From CAZVAO01 sp964625175 (lineage in GTDB: Bacteria > Bacillota > UBA994 > PWPR01): a stretch of 19,951 nt of DNA. The translations under genes were made by a program, and so were the position numbers. Below the pieces are notes generated by a model, which searched no databases, had not been told where the DNA came from, and saw only the letters and a program-made list of their open reading frames with translations. The stretch lies in NCBI GenBank assembly GCA_964625175.1, contig CAZVAO010000035.1, positions 1-19,951 on the forward strand. The letters run 5' to 3'. Positions 14,392 to 19,951 of this stretch are shown piece by piece; position 1 is the stretch's first letter, and the number at the start of each line of letters is the position of its first letter.

Positions 14392-14901
14392 ATGAATATT
14401 TGGACAATTAAAAAAGGCACCCCCCAGATTGCAACCCACAGTTTTATTGCCCCCGGGGCTCAAATTATTGGTGAAGTCATTATAGGGTCGGGTACAAGTG
14501 TGTGGCATAACGCGGTTATCCGCGGCGATATGGCTGGTATTCGTATCGGTAAGAATAGCAATATCCAAGATAATAGCGTTGTTCATGTTGCAAGTGGCTT
14601 TCCTACCATCATCGGAGACTATGTAACCGTTGGACACGGGGCCATCATTCATGGCTGTATCCTTGGGAACAAGGTTCTTGTCGGGATGAATGCGACCATA
14701 TTGGATGGTGCAGAAATTGGTGATGGCTGCATTATTGGAGCCAATGCACTTGTTCCTCAGGGCAAAAAAATCCCACCGAATTCCATGGTTCTAGGGGTGC
14801 CTGGCAAAGTCGCCAAAACTCTTTCAGCGGATGACGTAGCAGGCCTCGAGGCCCACGCCCTCAAATACCGTAGCATTTGGGAAGAGCTCTATCAAGAATA
14901 A
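14392..14901 (+). CDS. Gamma-carbonic anhydrase-like hexapeptide-repeat protein
   Basis: A 169-residue left-handed beta-helix protein with hexapeptide repeats from about 20 to 140 and a C-terminal helix that packs on the trimer. The three zinc ligands of gamma-class carbonic anhydrases are present: His65 (VVHV), His82 and His87 (GHGAIIHGC). Arg44 and Asp46 (IRGD) and Gln59-Asp60 are also kept. It belongs to the small YrdA/YtoA/CamH-like group, which lacks the acidic loop of Cam; some members hydrate CO2 and others have no shown activity. AGGAGG lies 8 bases before the ATG. It is divergent from rpsF and appears to be transcribed alone. Confidence 0.9.
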   Translation: MNIWTIKKGTPQIATHSFIAPGAQIIGEVIIGSGTSVWHNAVIRGDMAGIRIGKNSNIQDNSVVHVASGFPTIIGDYVTVGHGAIIHGCILGNKVLVGMNATILDGAEIGDGCIIGANALVPQGKKIPPNSMVLGVPGKVAKTLSADDVAGLEAHALKYRSIWEELYQE

Positions 14902-15117
14902 AACAGGTCTTATTCCTAACCGCACGGACCACCCGTCCACCATATAAGGGAATTTAAGGTTTTACGCTGAGCTGAGGCAGTCATGATTGCAAACCTACAT
15001 TCATCAATTTTCTTCATTCCGATGATAGATGCTTGCCATCATTGTGACGGGCAGAATCGACTTAATATTGCAATTTTGTCAGCGACACTCCAATTAAATA
15101 TGATCCACATTTATGGT
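14902..15117. other. Intergenic stretch, possible long 3' UTR or small RNA, unassigned
   Basis: About 215 bases lie between the carbonic-anhydrase-like gene and the terminator at 15118. I see no ORF with a start signal. Short inverted repeats (GGAC-CACCC-GTCC near 14926, and AGGTTT...AAACCT near 14957-14996) could give RNA structure, but nothing matches an RNA family I recognise. Confidence 0.3.
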
Positions 15118-15151
15118 AAAAAGACTTTCTGATCACTCAGGAAGTCTTTTG
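15118..15151. terminator. Bidirectional terminator
   Basis: A 14-bp stem (AAAAGACTTTCTGA with TCAGGAAGTCTTTT, one G-T pair, loop TCAC). T-runs occur on both strands, so it can end the carbonic-anhydrase-like transcript from the left and the aminotransferase transcript from the right. Confidence 0.85.
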
Positions 15152-15263
15152 TATGTGGTGCCTATTTGGGTGCTGAGCAAATTCAGCATAGTTTGCCGAT
15201 CCGTCTCTAACAAGACATTTAGCGACTAATTATTGCTCTACAGCATTATATAAATATCAAGAA

Positions 15264-16412
15264 TTAATGTTCTAGATAATACCGAGCTACCCCGGCAACA
15301 CCTCTGCCCAATTCAAATGGGTAGGATTGTTGACTGAGTGCCATTTCTAGTCCACCGATGATCGCTAAAACCTCTACCTCATGCAACATACCCAGATGAC
15401 CAATGCGGAAGATTTTACCTTCCAACTCTTGCAACCCTCCACCAATCGTGATGTTAAGGTGCTCCAGATCCTGCGCGAGCTGAGGGAATGCAAGTGTAAC
15501 CGGCAATTTGACTGCCGTCACAGCATCTGAGCGGTAATGCGGATTCTCAACCAAGAGGTCTAAACCGAGTGCTAAAATACCCTGCTGGAGTGCCCGAGCA
15601 TTTCGTCTATGCCGTTTGAATACTTGAGGAAGACCCTCAGCTTGGATCAGCCGTAGCGATTCGATCAACCCAAAGAAATGGGCAATCGCAGGCGTATAAA
15701 CCATGCGACCTTGGGCCATACGCGCTTTAAGCGGAGCAAAATCCCAATACCAACGGGGCAGTGTAGCCGATTCGTGGGCACGCCAAGCGCGCTCGCTAAC
15801 CGCTACAATTCCCAATCCACCAGGTAGCATTAATCCTTTCTGAGATCCAGCAACTACAATATCTAAGTCTAATTGATCCACCGGCAAATCGCTAATGGCC
15901 AACGAACTCACAGCATCAACAAGAATCAATGCGCCTGGACATTTTGCTCTAATGACACGTTGCAAAGCTGGTATATCATTGAGAATGGCTGTAGAAGTCT
16001 CGCTCTGTGTCAACAGCACGCCCTTGATGTCGGGATTTCTCAAAATGACAGCCTCTAAAACCTGCGGCTCGAGGGGTTGCCCCCATGGCACATCTGTCCA
16101 ACAGACCTCAAGCGAAAAGTGCTCAGCAATCTGCCCAAAGCGCTTAGCAAATACGCCCATATTGAACGCCAAAACTTTGTCTCCTGGTGAGAACATGTTA
16201 ACAATGGCCGCTTCCAAAGTACCACTCCCCGATGATGGGAAAAGCAGCACATCATTTTCTGATTGTAATACGTATTGTAATCCTTCAGTGATTTGATGAA
16301 GCACGGTGGCGAATTCAGTGCCACGATGATTAATCGCTGGACGACTTAATTCCCTTAAAATAGAATCTGGAATATTTGTAGGTCCTGGAATTTGTAAAAA
16401 TTGGCGAGCCAT
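15264..16412 (-). CDS. Class V aminotransferase (alanine/serine-glyoxylate type)
   Basis: A 382-residue PLP enzyme of fold type I. The N-terminus FLQIPGPTNIPDSILREL is typical of the alanine-glyoxylate / serine-glyoxylate / serine-pyruvate aminotransferase group. Asp166 (LVDAVSS) should bind the PLP pyridine nitrogen, and Lys192 (GSQKGLMLPGG) is the Schiff-base lysine. SSGSGTLEAA (60-69) forms the phosphate-binding turn, and GKIFRIGHLG near the C-terminus holds the substrate carboxylate Arg. It probably interconverts small amino acids and glyoxylate or pyruvate; the exact pair cannot be read from sequence. AAGGAGG precedes the ATG. It has its own promoter and shares a bidirectional terminator with the gene to its left. 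Confidence 0.92.
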   Translation of the reverse strand: MARQFLQIPGPTNIPDSILRELSRPAINHRGTEFATVLHQITEGLQYVLQSENDVLLFPSSGSGTLEAAIVNMFSPGDKVLAFNMGVFAKRFGQIAEHFSLEVCWTDVPWGQPLEPQVLEAVILRNPDIKGVLLTQSETSTAILNDIPALQRVIRAKCPGALILVDAVSSLAISDLPVDQLDLDIVVAGSQKGLMLPGGLGIVAVSERAWRAHESATLPRWYWDFAPLKARMAQGRMVYTPAIAHFFGLIESLRLIQAEGLPQVFKRHRRNARALQQGILALGLDLLVENPHYRSDAVTAVKLPVTLAFPQLAQDLEHLNITIGGGLQELEGKIFRIGHLGMLHEVEVLAIIGGLEMALSQQSYPFELGRGVAGVARYYLEH

Positions 16413-16433
16413 TAGCCATTCCTCCTTGGAGCG

Positions 16434-16442
16434 TGTTATAAT
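16434..16442 (+). promoter_or_regulatory. Possible extended -10 promoter for the DUF1904 gene
   Basis: TGTTATAAT on the plus strand is a perfect extended -10, with no recognisable -35. It would give a 5' UTR of about 70 bases and would overlap the start region of the divergent aminotransferase transcript. Confidence 0.35.
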
Positions 16443-16454
16443 TAGCCTAGCTTT

Positions 16455-16483
16455 ATTATAGGTGTTTAGTAATTATTTATAAA
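16455..16483 (-). promoter_or_regulatory. Promoter of the aminotransferase gene
   Basis: On the minus strand TTTATA (16478-16483) and TATAAT (16455-16460) are 17 bases apart. Transcription would start about 37 bases before the ATG at 16412. No T-box or other leader element fits in so short a leader. Confidence 0.6.
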
Positions 16484-16521
16484 GCAGGAATAATAAAATT
16501 TATCTGATAGGAGCTGTCGTT

Positions 16522-16848
16522 ATGCCTAAAATCACCTTTCGTGGTGTAGAAACTGAAGATGTCAAACTAATTAGCCAGGAGTTAATTGAAGAGCTCTCAG
16601 CTATTACTGGCACACCAGCAAGCGCATTCACACTGGAGGTCATTGAATCGGTGGCAATCAGCAATGGTCGTCAAGTTACTGGCTACCCATTTGTCGAAGT
16701 ATGCTGGTTTGATCGCCCGCAGGATTTACAGAATCGAGCCGCCGCTGTGATCTCAACTTACTTGAAACGTGTTGGATGCGATGATTCCAGAATCCTCTTC
16801 ACCATTCTCATCAAGAATAGGTACTACAAGAATGGTGAGCTCTATTAA
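16522..16848 (+). CDS. DUF1904 family protein
   Basis: A 108-residue protein matching the DUF1904 pattern: it starts MPKITFRGVE, has TLEVIES in the middle, YPFVEVCWFDRPQD (about 55-68) and ends with YYKNGELY. The N-terminal Pro after Met and the beta-alpha-beta pattern recall the tautomerase superfamily, but catalytic activity for DUF1904 is not established. GGAG lies about 8 bases upstream. It diverges from the aminotransferase gene with about 110 bases between starts. It appears monocistronic, with the hairpin at 16956-16998 downstream. Confidence 0.85.
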   Translation: MPKITFRGVETEDVKLISQELIEELSAITGTPASAFTLEVIESVAISNGRQVTGYPFVEVCWFDRPQDLQNRAAAVISTYLKRVGCDDSRILFTILIKNRYYKNGELY

Positions 16849-16955
16849 TTTTTTATTCCGAGCAACAAAGCTAGATGAACATGGCCCCGATTTTACGATG
16901 TCGGCCAATGCCTTCCCTGTGGATTATGCGGAGCTTCCGTGACTCTTTACAAATT

Positions 16956-16998
16956 AAAAAGAGGCTGTTACACGATTTTGTGCAACAGCCTCTTTAAC
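16956..16998. terminator. Terminator between the convergent DUF1904 and DUF1858 genes
   Basis: AAAGAGGCTGTT and AACAGCCTCTTT form a 12-bp stem, extended by CAC/GTG after one A-C mismatch. The minus strand has TTTTT after the stem, so it works best for the DUF1858 gene, which ends 12 bases away. It may also stop the DUF1904 transcript. Confidence 0.85.
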
Positions 16999-17009
16999 TC
17001 ATTCTAAGC

Positions 17010-17207
17010 CTATTTAGCAAAAAGAGCATTCAGATCGGTTAATAAGAGTTCTAAATTGAGGCCATGAACCATGGCTGCTTGCTCGACGCTTTCGCGAGTC
17101 GCACCTGATCATCCAATACAGAACATCCCATGCTGCATGAAAACCGCAGCTGACCGACGATCCAACTCCAATACTTGCTGAATTGTCATTTCCTTGGTTA
17201 TTGTCAT
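17010..17207 (-). CDS. DUF1858 redox protein with in-frame TGA at the CxxC position, candidate selenoprotein
   Basis: Read through one TGA, the frame gives 65 residues: an N-terminal TITKEMTIQQVLELD, then FMQHGMFCIG-[TGA]-SGATRES, then AAMVHGLNLELLLTDLN. This is the whole DUF1858 domain (hybrid-cluster-protein-associated redox disulfide family). Its members have CxGC followed by two residues and AT.ES. The TGA (17111-17109, codon 33) sits exactly at the second Cys. There is no other stop or frameshift. A strong AGGAGG lies 7 bases before the ATG, and the gene has its own terminator. After the TGA, CGAC/GTCG plus GC/GC close a GAAA loop that starts 16 bases on (17084-17101), which fits a bacterial SECIS. 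The alternative is a pseudogene made by one TGC/TGT-to-TGA change. No sel genes are in this window. Confidence 0.75.
17084..17101 (-). promoter_or_regulatory. Candidate bacterial SECIS hairpin
   Basis: On the minus strand CGAC, a TC bulge, GC, loop GAAA, GC and GTCG form a short stem-loop 7 bases after the in-frame TGA, with a G as the first loop base. Outer pairing of GGTGC with GCAGCC (one bulge) is possible. Size and distance suit known bacterial SECIS elements, which vary in sequence. The 2-base bulge weakens the call. Confidence 0.4.
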
Positions 17208-17242
17208 CTAAATCCCTCCTCTCGATTAACGAGATTAGCTTC

Positions 17243-17270
17243 ATTTTAACTTATTTTTGAGGAGAGTAAA
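17243..17270 (-). promoter_or_regulatory. Possible promoter of the DUF1858 gene
   Basis: TTTACT (17265-17270), 16 bases and TAAAAT (17243-17248) lie on the minus strand, about 36 bases before the ATG. Between them and the ribosome binding site lies a small CTCG-TTAAT-CGAG hairpin (17221-17233) directly next to AGGAGG. Confidence 0.4.
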
Positions 17271-17386
17271 AGCGTTTTCTGCTAATTTCTTGCAAAACAC
17301 GCCCTACTTGCTTAATAATCTCACATAAATCAACAGGAGAGAAACCTATTGGATTATTTTTTAACCCAATTTTAACTTGCAACGCC

Positions 17387-17415
17387 TTGATTCCAACCTT
17401 TTAGCACCCTATACT
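17387..17415 (+). promoter_or_regulatory. Promoter of the DUF1700-DUF4097 pair
   Basis: TTGATT (17387-17392), exactly 17 bases and TATACT (17410-17415). The start would be about 28 bases before the GTG start codon. Confidence 0.75.
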
Positions 17416-17450
17416 TGAATCATAAGTAACGCTACTAAGGAGGGTCGCTT

Positions 17451-18047
17451 GTGGACAAGATTCCCTATCTACAGAAACTGCACCAAGAGACAGTTGGTCT
17501 ACCTGCGGACCACCGTTCTAAGATTATGGAAAAATATCGCCTCTACTTTGAAGTGGGAGCCCTTGATGGTTTGAGTGTGGCCGAAGTCACGGCTAAATTG
17601 CCTTCCCCATCACAAGCTATCCAGAGTTACCTAGCTAGCAATTCGCAGTCCAACACGCCCAAGACAGCCCCTATTGTTAAAAATACGCGCAGTTTTATCG
17701 GTAAGTTTCTCGTTGGTGGATTCTTGCTTTTCTTTAGTTTATTCGCCTTTCTAGTGCCCACGGCTGTGGCATTTGGTGTCATCGCGGGCTTAGGTGTCGG
17801 AGGCGTATCGATCCTCCTTTATGGCATTTCACTCATGCATACTGCCTTTCTACCCATCTTACCGACTTTCTTCAGTATTTCTGCAGTGATGATTGCTCAC
17901 CCCATTGCTTCTGGGATCTTGGGAATTGGGTTAAGCGCCTTAGGCTTGCTTTTCACGCTCTTGGCTATTCGGATTTTGCAAATCACATTTCGGCTCGTGC
18001 GCCGCTACTTTAAGTGGGCGCATCGTGCTCTCATAGGGGGGAATTAA
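17451..18047 (+). CDS. DUF1700 (HAAS-like) membrane protein
   Basis: A 198-residue protein. The soluble N-terminal region (1-65) has the helical DUF1700/HAAS pattern: LQKLHQETVGLP, then KIMEKYRLYFEVGALDGLSVAEVTAKLPSP. Three or four membrane segments follow (about 85-178), ending in a basic tail RLVRRYFKWAHR. Such proteins are thought to relay membrane or envelope signals and usually sit beside a PadR-family regulator; none is visible here. The start is GTG with AAGGAGG 8 bases upstream. Its stop codon overlaps the start of the next gene (TAATG), so the two are coupled. Family assignment is fair because the family is diverse. Confidence 0.75.
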   Translation: MDKIPYLQKLHQETVGLPADHRSKIMEKYRLYFEVGALDGLSVAEVTAKLPSPSQAIQSYLASNSQSNTPKTAPIVKNTRSFIGKFLVGGFLLFFSLFAFLVPTAVAFGVIAGLGVGGVSILLYGISLMHTAFLPILPTFFSISAVMIAHPIASGILGIGLSALGLLFTLLAIRILQITFRLVRRYFKWAHRALIGGN

Positions 18048-18883
18048 TGATGCGGCAATTAATGTCTGCCCTCGTGGCGATCTCTATTATCGCAATTATC
18101 GTATCTGGATTTCTCTTCTATATTCAAGGAACGATTCCATGGGAACTGTGGTGGAACGAAGGTATTGGGGCCATTAGATCCATGAACCCCACCGAACCCA
18201 TCGTCGAACTCGATACTGAAACCTATGATTTTTCTTTTGACATTCGAGAGGTTGCTTCCCTTTCCATAGTAACGCGCACGGCAAACACTGAAATCATCGG
18301 TGAAGAACGCACTGACATCGGCCTAACCTATCTTGGCCCAGGAGAATTTACGGCGCTTATTACAGAAAAAGAGTTGAATATTGAGGAGACATTTGCACAA
18401 TGGCAGATGAATGCTTCTCTGCCCGGCAGTTTGACAATAAGACTCCCCAATGAACGATTAGAAGCGATTACATGTGACAGTATTGCTGGAAGCTGGGAAA
18501 TCAACAATACCCACTCCCAAGCGCTAACGCTTCATACAGGGTCAGGCAATATCAAAGTACTCAATAGTCAAATAACCAATTTAAATATAACAACCATTTC
18601 TGGCACGAATATGGTTTCGAATTGTCAATTTAATTCAGGGACAATCCACACAAGCACAGGGGATACCACCATCACAGTCGGAGAGGCGCTTCAAATGCTT
18701 CAGATTACAGCTATATCCGGCAGTGTAACGTGTACGATCCCTGAAGGATCCGACTACACCATTAACGCCCAATCTATCACAGGCACGATCATATCGGAAG
18801 TGGCATTAGATCGTTCCCAAGATGATCCTACGATTGACATCCAAACGAGCACAGGTGGAATCACCATCTTCACCAGTCCCTAA
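18047..18883 (+). CDS. DUF4097-type beta-repeat envelope protein
   Basis: A 278-residue protein with an N-terminal membrane anchor (about 5-28) and no lipobox Cys. From about 45 on it is beta-rich. The second half repeats units such as LTLHTGSGNIKV, LNITTISGTNM, IHTSTGDTTITV, LQITAISGSVTC and IQTSTGGITIF, which is the S/T-G-rich right-handed repeat of DUF4097 (adhesin-like) domains. It is likely anchored in the membrane with the repeat domain outside. The ATG at 18047 overlaps the DUF1700 stop; a second ATG at 18050 is equally possible given GGGGGG upstream. Pairing with DUF1700 is common in Firmicutes, and a joint role in envelope sensing is inferred. Confidence 0.85.
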   Translation: MMRQLMSALVAISIIAIIVSGFLFYIQGTIPWELWWNEGIGAIRSMNPTEPIVELDTETYDFSFDIREVASLSIVTRTANTEIIGEERTDIGLTYLGPGEFTALITEKELNIEETFAQWQMNASLPGSLTIRLPNERLEAITCDSIAGSWEINNTHSQALTLHTGSGNIKVLNSQITNLNITTISGTNMVSNCQFNSGTIHTSTGDTTITVGEALQMLQITAISGSVTCTIPEGSDYTINAQSITGTIISEVALDRSQDDPTIDIQTSTGGITIFTSP

Positions 18884-18993
18884 AAAGAAAGGTCATGATC
18901 ATTGGCGAAAGATGAATAACCTGTATGATCTACTGGTAGGCTGGAGAAATCAAAAATGCAACCCCTTAAAAAGTTAACACTAATTTTGTATAC

Positions 18994-19043
18994 CGACAAA
19001 ACAAATAAACCTCCAGCCCGTTGCCAGGCTGGAGGTTTTGTCG
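18994..19043. terminator. Bidirectional terminator
   Basis: AACCTCCAGCC and GGCTGGAGGTT form a perfect 11-bp stem with an 8-base loop, followed by TTTTGT on the plus strand. Outside it CGACAAAAC (18994-19002) and GTTTTGTCG (19035-19043) are also inverted, with the 5' arm set off by a short insert. The element lies between convergent genes and can serve both. Confidence 0.85.
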
Positions 19044-19048
19044 TTCTA

Positions 19049-19951
19049 CTATGCATTAAATTTAAATAATTTATCCATGAGACGTGCCCAAAAGTTCACT
19101 TTACGCAATTTTACGGCATCATACATACATAGTTCATGACAGCACATGCACTCGATGCAAACCTGGTAGTCTATTACCTTTGATTTTGGGTGGATTGCCT
19201 GAACTGGACAGCTGTCGACACACGTTTGACAGTGGCGGCATTTCTGGAGATCAACCACGGGAACCGTCTTAAAGAAATCCACTACATTGACAACCATTGT
19301 GCTCGTGCGCTTGTTCTTTTTATAAACGCGACTTGGCAATTTAAAATCGGCAAGGTGGGGAATATAATCGTAATCTCCTGTAATTTCGATCTTGTCAAGA
19401 TTGTGTTCCCCGAGATTTCGCTCGCGCGCGGCCTTGTAAATGGGCGTTTGTTCAGGGCTGAGTCCAATCATCTCCATGGCAACGGTATCAAGCGCTAATG
19501 GATCGCTGCTAAAGAGAATCTTTCCCGCATTATAAGGCTTCCCAGCAGTAGGCCCTTCACCATTCATCGCAACAATGCCATCTAGGACATGATAAGCACA
19601 GGGCGCGGCGCGGTGGATATCGACTAATACTTCCCCGAAAACGGCTGTATCTGGGGCCAACTTATGAAACTCAGCTTTCTTTAACCCAGGGATACAGCCA
19701 AACAGGTTTTTAATAGCGCCTGTATAAATAGCCGATGAGTGGGTCTTGAGTTTCGGCATGTTGATGACCACATCAGCGGTAAACAGCGGTTTTGCCAAAT
19801 ACATCACGGGCACAAACCCACTTTCAGGGATGATCTCTTGAACACCAGCCTGGTCAAAGCTGATGATTTCAGCACCCTCTTCAGCTGCCATATCTAAGAT
19901 CCCTGATATTTTGAAGCTGCGTTTAGTTGGTGAGATTCCAGCTATTGCACC
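19049..19951 (-). CDS. DUF362 protein with two [4Fe-4S] motifs, 5' end outside the window
   Basis: The frame stays open to the right edge, so 300 residues are visible and the N-terminus is missing. The DUF362 part contains TKRSFKISG at the edge, then VVINMPKLKTHSSAIYTGAI and KNLFGCIPG, with FSSDPLALDTVAMEMIGL further on. The C-terminal part carries two intact ferredoxin motifs: CRHCQTCVDSCP and CIECMCCHELC, each able to bind a [4Fe-4S] cluster. It is probably a cytosolic iron-sulfur protein; the family's reaction is not established. An internal ATG at 19891 should not be taken as the start, because conserved family sequence continues upstream of it. It is followed by the bidirectional terminator. 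Confidence 0.9.
   Translation of the reverse strand, partial: GAIAGISPTKRSFKISGILDMAAEEGAEIISFDQAGVQEIIPESGFVPVMYLAKPLFTADVVINMPKLKTHSSAIYTGAIKNLFGCIPGLKKAEFHKLAPDTAVFGEVLVDIHRAAPCAYHVLDGIVAMNGEGPTAGKPYNAGKILFSSDPLALDTVAMEMIGLSPEQTPIYKAARERNLGEHNLDKIEITGDYDYIPHLADFKLPSRVYKKNKRTSTMVVNVVDFFKTVPVVDLQKCRHCQTCVDSCPVQAIHPKSKVIDYQVCIECMCCHELCMYDAVKLRKVNFWARLMDKLFKFNA

Noticed and set aside
14902..15117. 6S RNA or another known small RNA
   Set aside because: There are only short scattered inverted repeats and no long central-bubble hairpin, promoter or family motif.
16413..16454. T-box or other amino-acid leader before the aminotransferase
   Set aside because: The predicted leader is only about 37 bases, too short for a T-box, and no conserved T-box sequence is present.
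17014..17244. 76-residue minus-strand ORF
   Set aside because: It is a different frame over the DUF1858 gene. It starts at an unsupported codon and has no domain similarity, while the true frame has a strong ribosome binding site and conserved sequence.

Overview
The window looks like chromosomal DNA from a spore-forming, low-to-mid GC Firmicute of the class Clostridia, with Peptococcaceae-like gene content. This is judged from gene content only: a LonC-type protease beside dnaB and rplI, a zinc-binding type S18, AGGAGG ribosome binding sites, CCA-encoding tRNA genes and DUF362/ferredoxin, DUF1858, DUF1904 and DUF1700-DUF4097 genes. I cannot name the species.

Layout, left to right. (1) 434-1609: a CPA2/Kef-type cation:proton antiporter gene on its own. 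(2) About 1898-3540: minus-strand tRNA-Arg(ACG), tRNA-Ser(GCT) and tRNA-Ser(UGA) genes set among decayed, partly tandem repeats, a 21-bp tRNA-Ser 3' fragment, a degenerate Nudix fragment and a 100-N assembly gap. (3) 3693-6210: an M48-like protein gene, a Nudix-GrpB fusion and a DUF1294 membrane protein. (4) 6371-6771: a tRNA operon read on the minus strand as Lys-Glu-Val-Asp, with a TTGACA promoter and a terminator. (5) 12979 down to 6835, minus strand: a probable operon yybS-rplI-lonC-dnaB-FAD oxidoreductase (replication, translation and proteolysis). (6) 14313 down to 13163, minus strand: rpsF-ssb-rpsR with promoter, a structured leader resembling an S6:S18 autoregulatory site, and terminator. 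(7) 14336-16848: a gamma-carbonic-anhydrase-like gene, a class V aminotransferase gene and a divergent DUF1904 gene. (8) 17010-17207, minus strand: a small DUF1858 redox protein whose second CxxC cysteine codon is TGA, a candidate selenoprotein. (9) 17387-18883: a DUF1700 (HAAS-like) and DUF4097 membrane/envelope gene pair. (10) 19049 to the right edge: a DUF362 protein with two [4Fe-4S] motifs, cut by the window end.

The core genes are ordinary. Two places deserve attention. The first is the DUF1858 gene: an in-frame UGA sits exactly at the expected Cys, a small hairpin follows at bacterial-SECIS distance, and the gene has a strong ribosome binding site and no other lesion. The second is the tRNA-Ser repeat region, where a roughly 190-bp repeat carries the last 21 bp of tRNA-Ser(UGA). 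This resembles the tyrT (rtT) repeats of Escherichia coli, and it probably caused the assembly gap.
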